A DNA stretch of 64,000 nucleotides from Brevibacterium sp. W7.2 (GCF_018137945.1 NZ_CP073089.1:2604001-2668000), one strand, 5' to 3'. Positions 52,126 to 62,055 are shown, counted from the stretch's first letter. Translations and numbers: made by a program. The notes: generated from the letters alone by a model not told the origin.

Positions 52126-54654
52126 ATGACTGAGAACTCCTCCATCACGGCTGCCTCCCCCGCCGACGAGCTGCTGTCGGGACTCAACCCCCGCCAGCGC
52201 GAAGCCGTCGTCCACACGGGCTCTCCCCTGCTCATCGTCGCCGGCGCCGGGTCCGGCAAGACGACGGTGCTCACGAGGCGCATCGCCTACGCGCTGGCCA
52301 CCGGACGTGCGCACCCGGGCGAGATCCTCGCGATCACGTTCACGAACAAGGCAGCGAAGGAGATGGCCGAGCGCGTCTCGGCGATCGTCGGACCCGCCTC
52401 GCGCTCGATGTGGGTCTCGACGTTCCACTCCTCGTGCGTGCGGATCCTCCGGCGCGAGGCGAAGACGCTGGGCATGAAGTCGAACTTCACGATCTACGAC
52501 GCCCAGGACGCGCAGCGCCTCGTCGCGCAGATCCTCAAGGAGCTCGGTCTCGATTCGAAGAAGTACGCCCCGCGGGCGATCCTCCACCGGATCTCGAACC
52601 TCAAGAACGAGCTCCAGACGGCCGAGGACTTCGTCCCCCGTCCCAACAATCCGGCCGACGAGGTGCTCGCCGACGTCTTCCGCCGCTACACCGCGCGCCT
52701 CAAGCTCGCCAACGCCTTCGACTTCGACGACCTCATCGCCGAGACCGTCCACCTCTTCGGCGCCTTCCCCGAGGTCGCCGACTACTACCGGCGCCGGTTC
52801 CGGCACATCCTCGTCGACGAGTACCAGGACACGAACCCCGCCCAGTACGCGCTCATCCGCGCCCTGGCCGGTGACGGCGCCGGGGGCTCCGGCGGTGCCG
52901 AGCTCACCGTCGTCGGCGACGCCGACCAGTCGATCTACGCGTTCCGCGGGGCGACGGTGCGCAACATCGTCGAGTTCGAGAAGGACTTCCCCGCCGCCGA
53001 GGTGGTCCTCCTCGAGCAGAACTACCGGTCGACGCAGAACATCCTCGACGCCGCGAACGCCGTCATCGCCAACAACCAGGACCGCAAGGAGAAGCGTCTG
53101 TGGACCTCCGAGGGCGGAGGCAAGCCGATCGTCGGCTGGGTCGCGGAGAACGAACAGGCCGAAGCACGGTTCGTCGTCGACCACATCGATGAGCTCATCG
53201 ACGACGAGAAGTACACGTACGGCGACTTCGCCGTCTTCTACCGCACGAACGCCCAGTCCCGCGCGATCGAGGACGCCCTGGTCCGCTCGGGCATCCCGTA
53301 CAAGGTCGTCGGCGGCACGCGCTTCTACGAGCGCCGGGAGATCAAGGACGCCCTCGCCTACCTCCGCGTCATCGCCAACCCCGACGACGACGTCAACCTC
53401 CGGCGCATCCTCAACGTGCCCAAGCGCTCGATCGGCGACCGCACCGAGGGCATCATCGCCGACTTCGCCGACCGGGAGGGCATCAGCTTCTACGCGGCCC
53501 TCGGTCGCCTCGAGGAGATCCCCCACCTGCCCTCGCGGGCGCAGACCGCGGTGCAGAAGTTCTACGACCTGCTGAGGGATCTCTCCGCGACCGCCGAGGC
53601 GGCTCCCGTGTCCCGTGTCATCGAGGCGATCCTCGAGCAGAGCGGGTACCTCGAGTCCCTTCAGAAGAGCACGGACCCGCAGGACGAGTCGCGGGTCGAC
53701 AACCTCGCCGAGCTCGTCGCCGTGGCCGAGGACTTCGCCGCCACCCGCACGATCGCCGCCGCCGATGATGAGGAGACCGCGGAATCCGACGCCGTTCCCT
53801 CCGACGCCGTGGAGGCGAAGGGCGACGACACGAGCGCTGCACCAGAGCCGGAGGATGCCCTCGCCGAGGCGACCGCCGAATCCGGTGCCGACGCTGAGTC
53901 CTCCGACGTCGAGTCCCCCGCCGAGGCGGCCGGCAGCTCGTCGATCGATGCGTTCCTCGAGCAGGTCGCCCTCGCCTCGGACACCGATCAGATCCCCGAC
54001 GCCGAACTCGGTCAGGTCACGCTGATGACCCTGCACACGGCGAAGGGCCTCGAGTTCCCCGTCGTCTTCCTCACCGGACTCGAGGACGGCGGCTTCCCGC
54101 ACGCGCGGTCCTTCGAGAATCCGAGCGAGCTCTCCGAAGAGCGTCGCCTCGCCTACGTCGGCCTCACCCGGGCCCGCCAGCGGCTCATCGTCACGCGTGC
54201 CGAGACCCGCAGCATGTGGGGCCAGCCGCAGTACAACCCGCCGAGCCGGTTCCTCACGGAGATCCCGGAGAACCTCATCGAGTGGGAGAGCACCGGCAGC
54301 TTCTCCTCGGCGCTCGGCAGCGGCGGGGGCTTCGGCTCAGGATCGCGCGGCTTCGGCTCCGGCGGCTACGGTTCGGGCAGCGGCTACGGCGGCGGGTCGA
54401 CCCGCGGTTCCGGATCATCGCGCAGCAGCCGGTCGTCCTCGTCGACGGCGGGCGGCTTCCCCAACCGCATCCGCCCCAACCGCGAAGTCATCTCCGTGTC
54501 CGTGGGTGAGAAGGTCTCCCACGAGTCATTCGGCCTCGGCACCGTCACCGAGGTCAACGGCGTCGGCGACAAGGCCGTCGCCGTCGTCGACTTCGGCTCG
54601 CTCGGCACGAAGCGCCTCCTGCTCCGGTACGCGCCGGTCGAAAAGCTCGGCTGA
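52126..54654 (+). CDS. pcrA: ATP-dependent DNA helicase PcrA/UvrD
   Basis: 842 residues, an SF1A 3'-5' helicase for repair and recombination. Motif I AGAGSGKTTVLT (near residue 40), DEYQDTNPAQYAL (motif II), QNYRSTQNIL (motif IV region), TLHTAKGLEFPVVFLTGL (motif V) and VGLTRARQRL (VI) are all present. An acidic Ala/Ser/Glu-rich insert of about 75 residues lies before motif V. A Gly/Ser-rich segment (730-780) precedes the C-terminal Tudor-like RNA-polymerase-binding domain. ATG 52126 was chosen; TATCGT lies 10 bases upstream. GTG 52114 is the alternative. Confidence 0.94.
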   Translation: MTENSSITAASPADELLSGLNPRQREAVVHTGSPLLIVAGAGSGKTTVLTRRIAYALATGRAHPGEILAITFTNKAAKEMAERVSAIVGPASRSMWVSTFHSSCVRILRREAKTLGMKSNFTIYDAQDAQRLVAQILKELGLDSKKYAPRAILHRISNLKNELQTAEDFVPRPNNPADEVLADVFRRYTARLKLANAFDFDDLIAETVHLFGAFPEVADYYRRRFRHILVDEYQDTNPAQYALIRALAGDGAGGSGGAELTVVGDADQSIYAFRGATVRNIVEFEKDFPAAEVVLLEQNYRSTQNILDAANAVIANNQDRKEKRLWTSEGGGKPIVGWVAENEQAEARFVVDHIDELIDDEKYTYGDFAVFYRTNAQSRAIEDALVRSGIPYKVVGGTRFYERREIKDALAYLRVIANPDDDVNLRRILNVPKRSIGDRTEGIIADFADREGISFYAALGRLEEIPHLPSRAQTAVQKFYDLLRDLSATAEAAPVSRVIEAILEQSGYLESLQKSTDPQDESRVDNLAELVAVAEDFAATRTIAAADDEETAESDAVPSDAVEAKGDDTSAAPEPEDALAEATAESGADAESSDVESPAEAAGSSSIDAFLEQVALASDTDQIPDAELGQVTLMTLHTAKGLEFPVVFLTGLEDGGFPHARSFENPSELSEERRLAYVGLTRARQRLIVTRAETRSMWGQPQYNPPSRFLTEIPENLIEWESTGSFSSALGSGGGFGSGSRGFGSGGYGSGSGYGGGSTRGSGSSRSSRSSSSTAGGFPNRIRPNREVISVSVGEKVSHESFGLGTVTEVNGVGDKAVAVVDFGSLGTKRLLLRYAPVEKLG

Positions 54655-54667
54655 GTCGACTCCTCAG

Positions 54668-54698
54668 GTGTCCGGGCGCGAAACCGGTGCCCGGACAC
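54668..54698. terminator. First hairpin after pcrA
   Basis: Perfect 10-bp arms GTGTCCGGGC and GCCCGGACAC with an 11-base loop, 14 bases past the pcrA stop. Confidence 0.7.
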
Positions 54699-54703
54699 GA
54701 AGA

Positions 54704-54737
54704 AGCGCCGAGGTGAAATCGCTTCCACCTCGGCGCT
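54704..54737. terminator. Second hairpin between convergent genes
   Basis: Perfect 12-bp arms AGCGCCGAGGTG and CACCTCGGCGCT with a 10-base loop. Both arms are copies of the recurring CGCCGAGGTG motif. Serves the 60-aa protein gene on the minus strand and pcrA. Confidence 0.7.
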
Positions 54738-54769
54738 CATCCATGCCGGACGCGGCTATGGATTGAAGA

Positions 54770-54952
54770 TCATTCGTTGCCAATCGCACCGTCGGCGCCG
54801 TCGCGGCCCTGGTTGATCTGGTCCTCGAACTTGCCTCCGGAAAGGTTGTTGGCTGCGTCAGCGCCCTTGTCCAGGCCCTGGTCGCTGAGTTCTTCACCCT
54901 TATCGCTATTCAAGGCGTCCTTGGCTTTGTTGGTGAGGTCATCAAATCCCAT
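54770..54952 (-). CDS. MT0933-type antitoxin-like small protein
   Basis: 60 residues, charged and helical: MGFDDLTNKAKDALNS, then KADAANNLSGGKFEDQIN-like end. This matches the MT0933/Rv0909 antitoxin-like family of actinobacteria, which usually occurs with the toxin Rv0910 but often stands alone, as here; no toxin gene is adjacent. ATG at 54952 has AAAGGAG 6 bases upstream. In many actinobacteria such proteins behave as stress-induced DNA- or membrane-associated proteins; function uncertain. Confidence 0.72.
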   Translation of the reverse strand: MGFDDLTNKAKDALNSDKGEELSDQGLDKGADAANNLSGGKFEDQINQGRDGADGAIGNE

Positions 54953-55182
54953 GCTGTCTCCTTTCATCGGAAGAGGCCCTCTCGGACCTCCTGACGCAGT
55001 CCACGATGCCACTTCCCGCGCCCGAGACAAGGTGGGGAGCCGGATTTCACAGCCACCTCACAAAGTGACGAAGGTCGCAACTACAGTAGCCTGCCTCCGT
55101 CAGGCGTCGCTCCTGGTGGACTCCGGTGCGAGGTCGGGGCACTCACACGGCGGAGACTGCAACGGTGTGTCCGGGCCGCGGC

Positions 55183-55539
55183 TCAGCGGGTCTGGGGGAC
55201 GACGAAGGCGAGTCCGACGAGGAGGACGGCGAAGATCAGGCACGTGAGAATGTCGACGGTCTTCGACCTGTTGCCCCAGAACTCGCCCCAGGGTGCCGGC
55301 ATCGCGCGCAGCATCGCGAGTCCTGCCGGGACGGCGGCGAGCACGATGGCCGCCAGGCGGAAGTCGATGAACGCCGAGGCCGCGGCGATGACGATGGCGA
55401 CGAGACAGGCCAGCAGCACCCAGTCCTTCGACACCGGGTGGGCGTACCGGCGCTTCCAGTAGATCCAGCGCTTGGCGACCGCCCCTCTCCCCCGCCGGGC
55501 ATGGCGGGGAGAGGTGCGGGTGCGCTCAGTGGAAGAAAT
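55183..55539 (-). CDS. DUF3017 membrane protein with an unusual start
   Basis: 118 residues if begun at ATT 55539. The body has three hydrophobic helices with the DUF3017 features [13 protein letters not shown] and [21 protein letters not shown]. Actinobacterial homologues follow purH and have no known function. No ATG, GTG or TTG occurs in frame until far inside purH, yet GGGGAG is 5 bases before ATT (overlapping the purH end by 14 bases). ATT starts are rare (infC type). A sequencing error or an in-frame upstream start are alternatives. Confidence 0.6.
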   Translation of the reverse strand: MSSTERTRTSPRHARRGRGAVAKRWIYWKRRYAHPVSKDWVLLACLVAIVIAAASAFIDFRLAAIVLAAVPAGLAMLRAMPAPWGEFWGNRSKTVDILTCLIFAVLLVGLAFVVPQTR

Positions 55540-57073
55540 GGCGGCTCCCCGTGAGATAGAGGGAGACGCCCGCGGCCTCGGCGGCGGCGATGACCTCGTC
55601 GTCGCGGATCGATCCGCCCGGCTGGACGACGGCAGTGACCCCGGCGGCGAGGAGGATCTCGAGGCCGTCGGCGAACGGGAAGAACGCGTCGGAGGCGGCG
55701 ACGGCCCCGGCGGCGCGTTCGGCCCCGGCACGGTCGACGGCGAGCTTCGCGGAGTCGACGCGGTTGACCTGTCCCATGCCGACGCCGACCGAGGCCCCGT
55801 CCTTCGCGAGCAGGATCGCGTTGGACTTCACCGCCCGGCAGGCCTTCCACGCGAATTCGAGGTCGGCGAGGACCTCGGGCGTCGCCGCCGGTCCGGCCGC
55901 CAGCGTCCACGCCTCCGCGGAGTCGCCGGCGGCCTGGAAGACGTCGCGGTCCTGGACGAGGAAGCCGCCGGTGATCTGCGTGAGCTCGCGGGCCGGGAAG
56001 TCGACGTCGCCGAGTTCGATGAGGCGGAGGTTCTTCTTCGCGGCGAGGATCTCGAGAGCCTCGGGCGAGAACGACGGTGCGGCGAGGCATTCGGTGAAGA
56101 TCGGCTTGATCGATTCGGCGAGCGCGGCGTCGACCTCGCGGTTGACGGCGATGACTCCGCCGTAGGCCGAGAGCGGGTCGGAGGCGTGCGCGGCCCGGTG
56201 CGCCTCGGCGGGGGTGTCGGCGACGGCGATGCCGCACGGGTTCGCGTGCTTGATGATCGCCACGGCGGGACGGTCGAAGTCGAAGGCGGCGCGGATCGCG
56301 GCATCCGTGTCCGTGTAGTTGTTGTAGGACATCGCCTTGCCGCCGAGCAGTCTCGCGCCGGCGATTCCCCGGGTGCCGTCGGTGTAGACGGCGGCTCCCT
56401 GGTGGGGGTTCTCACCGTAGCGGAGGTCGTCGAGCTTGACGCCGGTCAGTCCCGCGAAGTCCGGCTGCGTTCCCTCGGCGGCGAGTTCCCCGGCGAACCA
56501 GGCGGCGACCTGGGAGTCGTAGGCCGCGGTGTGGGCGAAGGCGCGAGCGGCGAAGGCCCGTCGGGCCCCCTCGTCGAAGCCCTCGGCGGCTGCCGCATCG
56601 ACGACCGCAGCGTAGTCGGCCGGGTCGGTGACGACGGTGACGGTGGGGTGGTTCTTCGCGGCCGCCCTGACCATCGAGGGACCGCCGATGTCGATCTGCT
56701 CGATGCAGTCGTCGAAGCCGGCGCCGCTGGCCACGGTGTCGGCGAACGGGTAGAGGTTGACGACGACGAGGTCGAACGGCGCGATCTCGAGTTCGTCGAG
56801 CTGCTCGAGGTGATCGGGCTTGCGCGAATCGGCGAGGATCCCGGCGTGCACGCGCGGGTGGAGGGTCTTGACCCGACCTTCGAGGGTCTCGGGGAAGCCG
56901 GTGAGCTCCTCGACCTTCGTGACGTCGACCCCGGCATCGGCGATCCGCGCCGCCGTCGATCCTGTGGAGACGATCTCGACCCCGGCCGCGGCGAGCCCAC
57001 GGGCGAGCTCCTCCAGACCGGTCTTGTCGTAGACGCTGATGAGCGCTCTCCTGATCGCGCGGGTTCCTGTCAC
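55526..57073 (-). CDS. purH: Bifunctional AICAR transformylase/IMP cyclohydrolase
   Basis: 515 residues, the normal length. It performs the last two steps of IMP synthesis: formyl transfer from 10-formyl-THF to AICAR, then ring closure. The cyclohydrolase (1-200) begins [17 protein letters not shown]. The transformylase has the [17 protein letters not shown] motif (Lys-His pair) and [20 protein letters not shown] 57073 overlaps the purN stop (GTGA), with AAGGAGG 4 bases before it; the longer in-frame reading is rejected. Operon order is purN-purH-DUF3017. Confidence 0.97.
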   Translation of the reverse strand: MTGTRAIRRALISVYDKTGLEELARGLAAAGVEIVSTGSTAARIADAGVDVTKVEELTGFPETLEGRVKTLHPRVHAGILADSRKPDHLEQLDELEIAPFDLVVVNLYPFADTVASGAGFDDCIEQIDIGGPSMVRAAAKNHPTVTVVTDPADYAAVVDAAAAEGFDEGARRAFAARAFAHTAAYDSQVAAWFAGELAAEGTQPDFAGLTGVKLDDLRYGENPHQGAAVYTDGTRGIAGARLLGGKAMSYNNYTDTDAAIRAAFDFDRPAVAIIKHANPCGIAVADTPAEAHRAAHASDPLSAYGGVIAVNREVDAALAESIKPIFTECLAAPSFSPEALEILAAKKNLRLIELGDVDFPARELTQITGGFLVQDRDVFQAAGDSAEAWTLAAGPAATPEVLADLEFAWKACRAVKSNAILLAKDGASVGVGMGQVNRVDSAKLAVDRAGAERAAGAVAASDAFFPFADGLEILLAAGVTAVVQPGGSIRDDEVIAAAEAAGVSLYLTGSRHFFH

Positions 57074-57732
57074 TGATCCTCCTTGGGGTGCGGTGTGGAT
57101 GGAGTCGGGTCGGACGGTCGGGCTCGGTAGCCCTGCACGCGGCGACCGTCGATGTCGAGGTCGTTGTCCGTGAGGAACGCCAGCAGTCGGACGACCTCCT
57201 CGCGTTCGCGGGTCTTGATGCGCTCGTGCACGGTCTCCTCGGTGTCGCCGTCGTGCACGGGGACGGCGAACTGCGTGATGATCGGCCCGGTGTCGACTCC
57301 GGCGTCGACGAGGTGGATGGTCCCCCCGGTGACCTTGACCCCGTGCGCGAGCGCGTCCCGGACGCCGTGGGCCCCGGGGAACGCGGGCAGCAGTGCGGGG
57401 TGGGTGTTGATGATGCGATCGGGGAAGGCGGAGATGAATTCCTCGCCGAGGATGCGCATGAATCCCGCGGACACGACCCAGTCCGGGGCGAAGTCCGCGA
57501 CGGTGTCGCGCAGCGTCCGGTTCCACTCCTCCCGGGTCGCGCTGTCCCGGGGGCGGACGACGAAGGTCGGGATGCCCGCCGCTTCGGCCCGGGCGAGGAC
57601 ACCGGCGGTTGCCGCATCGGAGCCGATGCCGACGATCTCGACACCCGCCTCGGCGCGGGCGGGCCCGGCGAAGGCGTCGATGACGGCCTGGGTGAGGGTG
57701 CCTGAACCGGAGGCCAGGAGAACGATGCGCAC
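57070..57732 (-). CDS. purN: Phosphoribosylglycinamide formyltransferase
   Basis: 220 residues. It transfers formyl from 10-formyl-THF to GAR in purine synthesis. The start [15 protein letters not shown] and the catalytic [44 protein letters not shown] (Asn, His, Asp) are intact. An Ala-rich insert lies near residue 30. It overlaps purH at the end. No ribosome-binding site is obvious before the ATG at 57732. Confidence 0.95.
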   Translation of the reverse strand: MRIVLLASGSGTLTQAVIDAFAGPARAEAGVEIVGIGSDAATAGVLARAEAAGIPTFVVRPRDSATREEWNRTLRDTVADFAPDWVVSAGFMRILGEEFISAFPDRIINTHPALLPAFPGAHGVRDALAHGVKVTGGTIHLVDAGVDTGPIITQFAVPVHDGDTEETVHERIKTREREEVVRLLAFLTDNDLDIDGRRVQGYRARPSDPTPSTPHPKEDQ

Positions 57733-57825
57733 GGATCCATTCTATCCACGCGTCGGCCCGTGCCCGTCCCGGGTGCGCTGCTCCGCGCCGAGGCGTTTGC
57801 CAGTCGACTGTGACAAAATGTGGGG

Positions 57826-58278
57826 GTGACGTCACCGAACAGCACCGAAGAGAAGAACGCCCCCACTCCTGAAGAGGAGAGGCAGGCAGCGCCCGCGCGA
57901 CACGGACTCATCCTCGTCCTCCTCGTCCTCGCCGCCGTGCTGACGTTCACGTACCCGCTGCCGTTCAAGCTCGCCGCGGCCGGTTTCGCGATCGCCGCCA
58001 TCGTGTGGTCGATCCGCTACATCATCGCCGTGGTCAGGGCGAAGCAGCGTCGCAGCATCTCACTCGGCGTGCTCGGCGGACTGCTGAGCATCTACCTCAT
58101 CTTCTCCACGATGTCCTCCGTCGTCCTCTGGCCCGTCCAGACGGCGTACGAGGAGTGCGTCCGGGATGCGATCACCCAGCAGGCCGAGCTGACGTGCGCG
58201 AGCGACTACGAGACCGGACTCGGCGACTGGTTCCAGCAGATCACCGGACAGGAACTCGATCTTCCCGGCTCGAACTGA
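57826..58278 (+). CDS. Small membrane protein, unknown function
   Basis: 150 residues: a ~25-residue hydrophilic start, three hydrophobic helices (about 27-50, 50-70 and 80-105) and an external C-terminal domain of ~45 residues containing two cysteines ([17 protein letters not shown]). The segments [12 protein letters not shown] and [15 protein letters not shown] suggest a disulfide. No family recognised. GTG 57826 has CAAAAT (57814-57819) 6 bases upstream, the leaderless pattern. It is divergent from purN. Confidence 0.65.
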   Translation: MTSPNSTEEKNAPTPEEERQAAPARHGLILVLLVLAAVLTFTYPLPFKLAAAGFAIAAIVWSIRYIIAVVRAKQRRSISLGVLGGLLSIYLIFSTMSSVVLWPVQTAYEECVRDAITQQAELTCASDYETGLGDWFQQITGQELDLPGSN

Positions 58279-58310
58279 GCCGGCGCTGAGCCGCCGGGCA
58301 GTGGTGACCC

Positions 58311-58346
58311 GACCAGCGGCGCGCGCGTCCCGCCGAGCCGCTGGTC
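58311..58346. terminator. Hairpin between convergent genes
   Basis: Perfect 10-bp arms GACCAGCGGC and GCCGCTGGTC with a 16-base loop, between the 150-aa membrane protein gene and the DUF6350 gene. Confidence 0.65.
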
Positions 58347-58391
58347 GGCGTTGAGCTGACCCGGCCGCGGCGGCATCCGACCTTGTGAGTT

Positions 58392-59621
58392 TCAGAGCTC
58401 CTCGTGGTCGGCGGCCTCGACGGCGTCGTCGAACTGCATGTGCGAGAGCTTCGTGAGCACGAGTCCGAGGCTGAGCCCCACCCCGATCCACCCGCAGACG
58501 GCGAGCGCCGAGGTCAGCGGGGAGGGTCCGAAGGCCGCCAGGCCGAGCGGTCCGATCGCTCCCCGGGAGAACAGGGCGATCGTCTCGGCGGTGACGAAGA
58601 GGATCCCGCCCGCGATCGCCAGTCCCGTCCACGATGCCGCGTGAACGGCCCGGGCGTGGGTGCGGCCGATGACGACGCTGCCGACGCCGAGGAGGACGAG
58701 CAGGGCCGGTGCGGCCCTCGTCCACACCGGGTAGTCGCCGACGAGCAGCTCGAGGACGGGCACCGGCGGAACCGGGCCGGAGACCGTGCTGAACACCGAG
58801 CTCACCCCGCCGGCGCCGATGCTCACCCCGGTCCCCGCGATCCACGACAGGGCGCCGAAGAGGGCGCCGGGGGCGAAGAGCAGCTGGAGGACGGTGAGTC
58901 CGATGCCCGCCGACAGGGGCGAGCTGTAGGATCCCATCGCCTCGGCGAGGTCGGACCAGCGCAGGACGAGGGCGGCGCCGATGACGACGACGGCGAGGGA
59001 GGCCGCACCCCACAGGACGCGCCGGGCCAGAGCGACGGCCGTCTGCCACAGTGCGGGATCGAGGTCGGCGAACCATGGGATGTCGACGACGCCGCGGGCC
59101 CGGACGTAGCCTGCGGCGAACGCGGTGACGAGGAGCACGAGCAGTCGGAGGAAGCCGAGGGGGGTCATCGTCGCCTCGCCGACGATGAGGGACAGGGCCA
59201 CGAGCGGACCGGCGTAGGCGAGCGCGAACCCGGCGAGCGCCATCGCGCACATCGCCCACCAGGGGGTCTCCTCTCCGTCGTCGGAGCGGATCGGATCGGC
59301 GTCCGAGAGGGTCGAGACGAGCCGGGACGCTCCGGCGGCGAGGAGCAGCCACACGCCGAGGGTGACGAGCCCGGGGGCAAGCGAGAAGTCGAACCCGATC
59401 GTCGAGACGCTCAGACCGTGGACGACCGCCCACAGGGCGAACGCCCACTCGGGAATGATCGAGTAGTCGAGCTGAGCGCCCAGCCCGACGATCCAGAAGA
59501 CCGTCGCGACGACGAACGCCGAGGGGATGACGATGAGGTCGAGGCGGAAGGCCTCGACCAGTCCGAGGAGGACGGGATGGCGCGTGGTGCTCTGATGTGG
59601 AGAAGTGTGCATCGTTTCCAT
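58392..59621 (-). CDS. DUF6350 membrane protein
   Basis: 409 residues (ATG 59621; ATG 59612 is equally possible) with about ten hydrophobic helices. It has the pattern of the DUF6350 family, large actinobacterial membrane proteins encoded beside purN or sucCD. Notable stretches are WAVVHGLSVSTIGFDFSLAPGLVTLGVWLLLA near residues 65-95 and GAGGVSSVFSTVSGPVPP in a mid loop. Function unknown. It lies near the purN-purH operon, although a small membrane-protein gene intervenes. Confidence 0.8.
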   Translation of the reverse strand: METMHTSPHQSTTRHPVLLGLVEAFRLDLIVIPSAFVVATVFWIVGLGAQLDYSIIPEWAFALWAVVHGLSVSTIGFDFSLAPGLVTLGVWLLLAAGASRLVSTLSDADPIRSDDGEETPWWAMCAMALAGFALAYAGPLVALSLIVGEATMTPLGFLRLLVLLVTAFAAGYVRARGVVDIPWFADLDPALWQTAVALARRVLWGAASLAVVVIGAALVLRWSDLAEAMGSYSSPLSAGIGLTVLQLLFAPGALFGALSWIAGTGVSIGAGGVSSVFSTVSGPVPPVPVLELLVGDYPVWTRAAPALLVLLGVGSVVIGRTHARAVHAASWTGLAIAGGILFVTAETIALFSRGAIGPLGLAAFGPSPLTSALAVCGWIGVGLSLGLVLTKLSHMQFDDAVEAADHEEL

Positions 59622-59680
59622 TTTCGCTGACCGACAGTCGACTTCCCGGTATTGACCGCGCGAAACTCATCTCAGGGACG

Positions 59681-59686
59681 TACAAT
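59681..59686 (+). promoter_or_regulatory. -10 box of the large repeat protein gene
   Basis: TACAAT, 43 bases upstream of the ATG at 59730. TTGACC at 59652-59657 is 23 bases away, too far for a normal -35. Confidence 0.4.
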
Positions 59687-59729
59687 TGCGCCAGAACGCG
59701 CGTGTCGGAAGTTAAGGAAGCAGCGAGCG

Positions 59730-61985
59730 ATGAGCAATGGGAATGACGAACAGAACGTTCCGCCACCACCCAATCAGCCCCCGGGTCGCAACGGCGCCGG
59801 AGACGGCAAGGACCCATCGACGCCTGCCGACAGCGATGCGGTGAACGCAGGCTCGGGTTCCGATGCGACCTCGGCGGGCGGCCCCGCAGAGTCCGCGAAG
59901 GGCACGCCTGCCGGGCCAGCGAAGGGCACCGAATCCACTGGGGACAGCGCCCGGCCGGTCGGTCGTGACGCCGGCAAGACCGACGCTGGCGCGTCCGCCG
60001 GAGCGGACAAGTCGGACGCTGCGGTGAAGCCCGGCGGTGCAGAGAAGTCGGACGGCACAGACAAATCGGACGGCGCAGCGAAGTCCGCTGACGCACAGGC
60101 CCCGAGTGATGACACCGTGGCGATGCCCGCCCCCTTCTCCGCGGATCGTTCCGAGTCCGCGAACCGGCCGGAGTCAGCCACTGGCGGCGAATCGTCCTTC
60201 GGCGACAGCGCCCCGCCGCTGCAGACGCCCGGCGGCCAGTCCGGCCCCCGGGATCAGAGTGCCTCCGGACCGGGCGAGCGCCCCGGCACCGGCGGTCGTG
60301 CCGATGCGCAGCCGTCCGCCCCGCAGTTCGGCGCCCAGAACAGCAGCGCCGCGGGTCACGGTTCCCCCGGGAACGGTCCGCAGGGCAACGGCCCACAGAG
60401 CAATGCACCGCAGGGCGACGGCCGACCGAACGGTGGTCCCCGACCGGATGACCGTCAGGGCAGCGGCGCGGCTCCGTTCGGTGCCGCGGCAGCCGGCGGC
60501 GTGGTCGGCGCGAGCTCCGCGTATCCGAACGGTCCTGCGCAGAATGGCCCTGCACAGAATGGGCCGGGCCAGAACGGTCCAGGCCAGAGCGGTCCTGCGC
60601 AGAACGGCCCCGGCCCCTATCAGCCCGGACCAGGCCAGAACGGACCCGGCCAGGCGGGCGGCAACGCGTACGGCAGCAGCTCGTACGGCAACGGTCCCTA
60701 CGGTCAGACGAATCCGTACCAGTCCCCGACGGGCTCCGGACCTCAGACCGCCTCCGGACCTCAGACCGCCTCCGGACCCCAGACCGGGTCGGGCCCCCGG
60801 ACCGGGTCGGGCCCCCGGACCGGGTCGGGACCCGGATCGTCGCAGGCGCTGCCCCAGCCGGCTCCGGCCCCCGGGTTCTCAGGCGGCACGACAGCCACCT
60901 CGCGGGCCGCGGCGCGTCCGACGAAGAAGAAGGGCAAGCTGCCCCTCTTCATCGCCCTCGGCTCGGTTCTCCTCGTCCTCGTCCTCGTGCTCGTCGGGTT
61001 CCTCGTCATCAACTCGGTGAACAAGAACAACTACGGTCCCGACACCGTCGCCGAGGACTACGTGGCGGCCCTCAACAAGGGCGACTTCGCCGCGGCGGAG
61101 AAGATCGCCCCGTCCCCGCGCCCCGAGGGCACGAACATGGACCTGCTGTCGAAGAACTTCACCGACGCCTCCTCGGCGAAGATCGAGAACGCCAAGGTCG
61201 AGACCTCACAGGTCGACGGCGACAGCGGCAAGGTCACCGTCACCTACGAGCTCGACGGCAGCACGTACAACGTCGACCTGCCCGCGAAGAAGGACGGCAA
61301 GCAGAACCTCTTCTTCGACAAGTGGACGCTCACGGGTCCGGCGCTCCACGTCATCTCGCTCGACGTGCCCGCGGCCGACGGCCTGAAGATCAACGGCACC
61401 GACTACACGGCGCAGGCAGGCACGACCGCCTTCGCCGTCTACCCGGGCAACTACGACTTCTCGATCCCGGCGAGCAAGTGGGTCTCCGAGGCCTCCGACA
61501 CGGCTGCGGCGAACTTCCCGCAGGCGTACGCCCCGGGCGATCAGCCGAGCACCGACCAGGTGTCGCCGCTCACCCTCAATCTCGCCCTGTCCCCGACGCC
61601 TGATTTCGAGAAGGAAGTCCAGAAACAGGTCGAGGCGGAGCTCAACAAGTGCTTCGACAACAAGGACATCAAGCCCAAGTGCAAGTTCATCAAGTTCGAT
61701 CCGACGCAGATCCCCGTCGGCGGCACCGATGACAAGCTCGAAGACCTCGCGAAGGACAACACCGCGAAGTGGACCATGAAGAAGATGCCGCAGGTCAAGG
61801 CCTCCTTCGGCATGGGTGACACGAACACCGGGTCGTTCTTCACCGAGACCAACGGCACGTTCGACTTCAGCGTCGACGGCAAGGCCGCCGGTTCCTCGTA
61901 CTTCTCCAACGACAACCCGCTGTCGGTCTCCGGCAGCGTGAACATCGAGGGCGACACACTCACAGTCGAGTTCTTCGACTTCTGA
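59730..61985 (+). CDS. Membrane-anchored protein with long repetitive N-terminus
   Basis: 751 residues. Residues 1-400 are low-complexity: Ser/Asp/Ala/Lys-rich, then Gly/Pro/Gln/Asn-rich with repeats of QNGPG or QNGPA (near 265-300) and SGPQTA or SGPRTG (near 335-370). A basic KKKGK stretch and one membrane helix follow (410-435). The external domain starts as a DUF4878-like fold (YVAALNKGDFAAAEKIAP) and ends with a ~150-residue unique part with KCFDNKDIKPKCKF cysteines. The ATG at 59730 has AAGGAAG 9 bases upstream. By topology the disordered half is inside the cell. Function unknown. Confidence 0.7.
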   Translation: MSNGNDEQNVPPPPNQPPGRNGAGDGKDPSTPADSDAVNAGSGSDATSAGGPAESAKGTPAGPAKGTESTGDSARPVGRDAGKTDAGASAGADKSDAAVKPGGAEKSDGTDKSDGAAKSADAQAPSDDTVAMPAPFSADRSESANRPESATGGESSFGDSAPPLQTPGGQSGPRDQSASGPGERPGTGGRADAQPSAPQFGAQNSSAAGHGSPGNGPQGNGPQSNAPQGDGRPNGGPRPDDRQGSGAAPFGAAAAGGVVGASSAYPNGPAQNGPAQNGPGQNGPGQSGPAQNGPGPYQPGPGQNGPGQAGGNAYGSSSYGNGPYGQTNPYQSPTGSGPQTASGPQTASGPQTGSGPRTGSGPRTGSGPGSSQALPQPAPAPGFSGGTTATSRAAARPTKKKGKLPLFIALGSVLLVLVLVLVGFLVINSVNKNNYGPDTVAEDYVAALNKGDFAAAEKIAPSPRPEGTNMDLLSKNFTDASSAKIENAKVETSQVDGDSGKVTVTYELDGSTYNVDLPAKKDGKQNLFFDKWTLTGPALHVISLDVPAADGLKINGTDYTAQAGTTAFAVYPGNYDFSIPASKWVSEASDTAAANFPQAYAPGDQPSTDQVSPLTLNLALSPTPDFEKEVQKQVEAELNKCFDNKDIKPKCKFIKFDPTQIPVGGTDDKLEDLAKDNTAKWTMKKMPQVKASFGMGDTNTGSFFTETNGTFDFSVDGKAAGSSYFSNDNPLSVSGSVNIEGDTLTVEFFDF
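60535..60840 (+). repeat. In-frame repeats encoding QNGPG and SGPQT/SGPRT units
   Basis: Around 60535-60650 several degenerate 12- to 15-base units encode QNGP(A/G). At 60737-60832 six 15- to 16-base units encode SGP(Q/R)T(A/G), the last three being almost identical at DNA level. Confidence 0.75.
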
Positions 61986-62000
61986 GCCGCCGCTGACGGC

Positions 62001-62055
62001 CGCAGACGCTGAGGGCCGGGACTCCGCTGCGGAGTCCCGGCCCTCAGCGTCTGCG
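62001..62055 (+). terminator. Very strong terminator
   Basis: Perfect 25-bp arms (62001-62025 and 62031-62055; 5' arm begins CGCAGACGCTGAGGG) with loop GCTGC, 15 bases past the stop of the large protein. It also lies 43 bases past the amidase stop on the other strand, so it can serve both. Confidence 0.85.
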
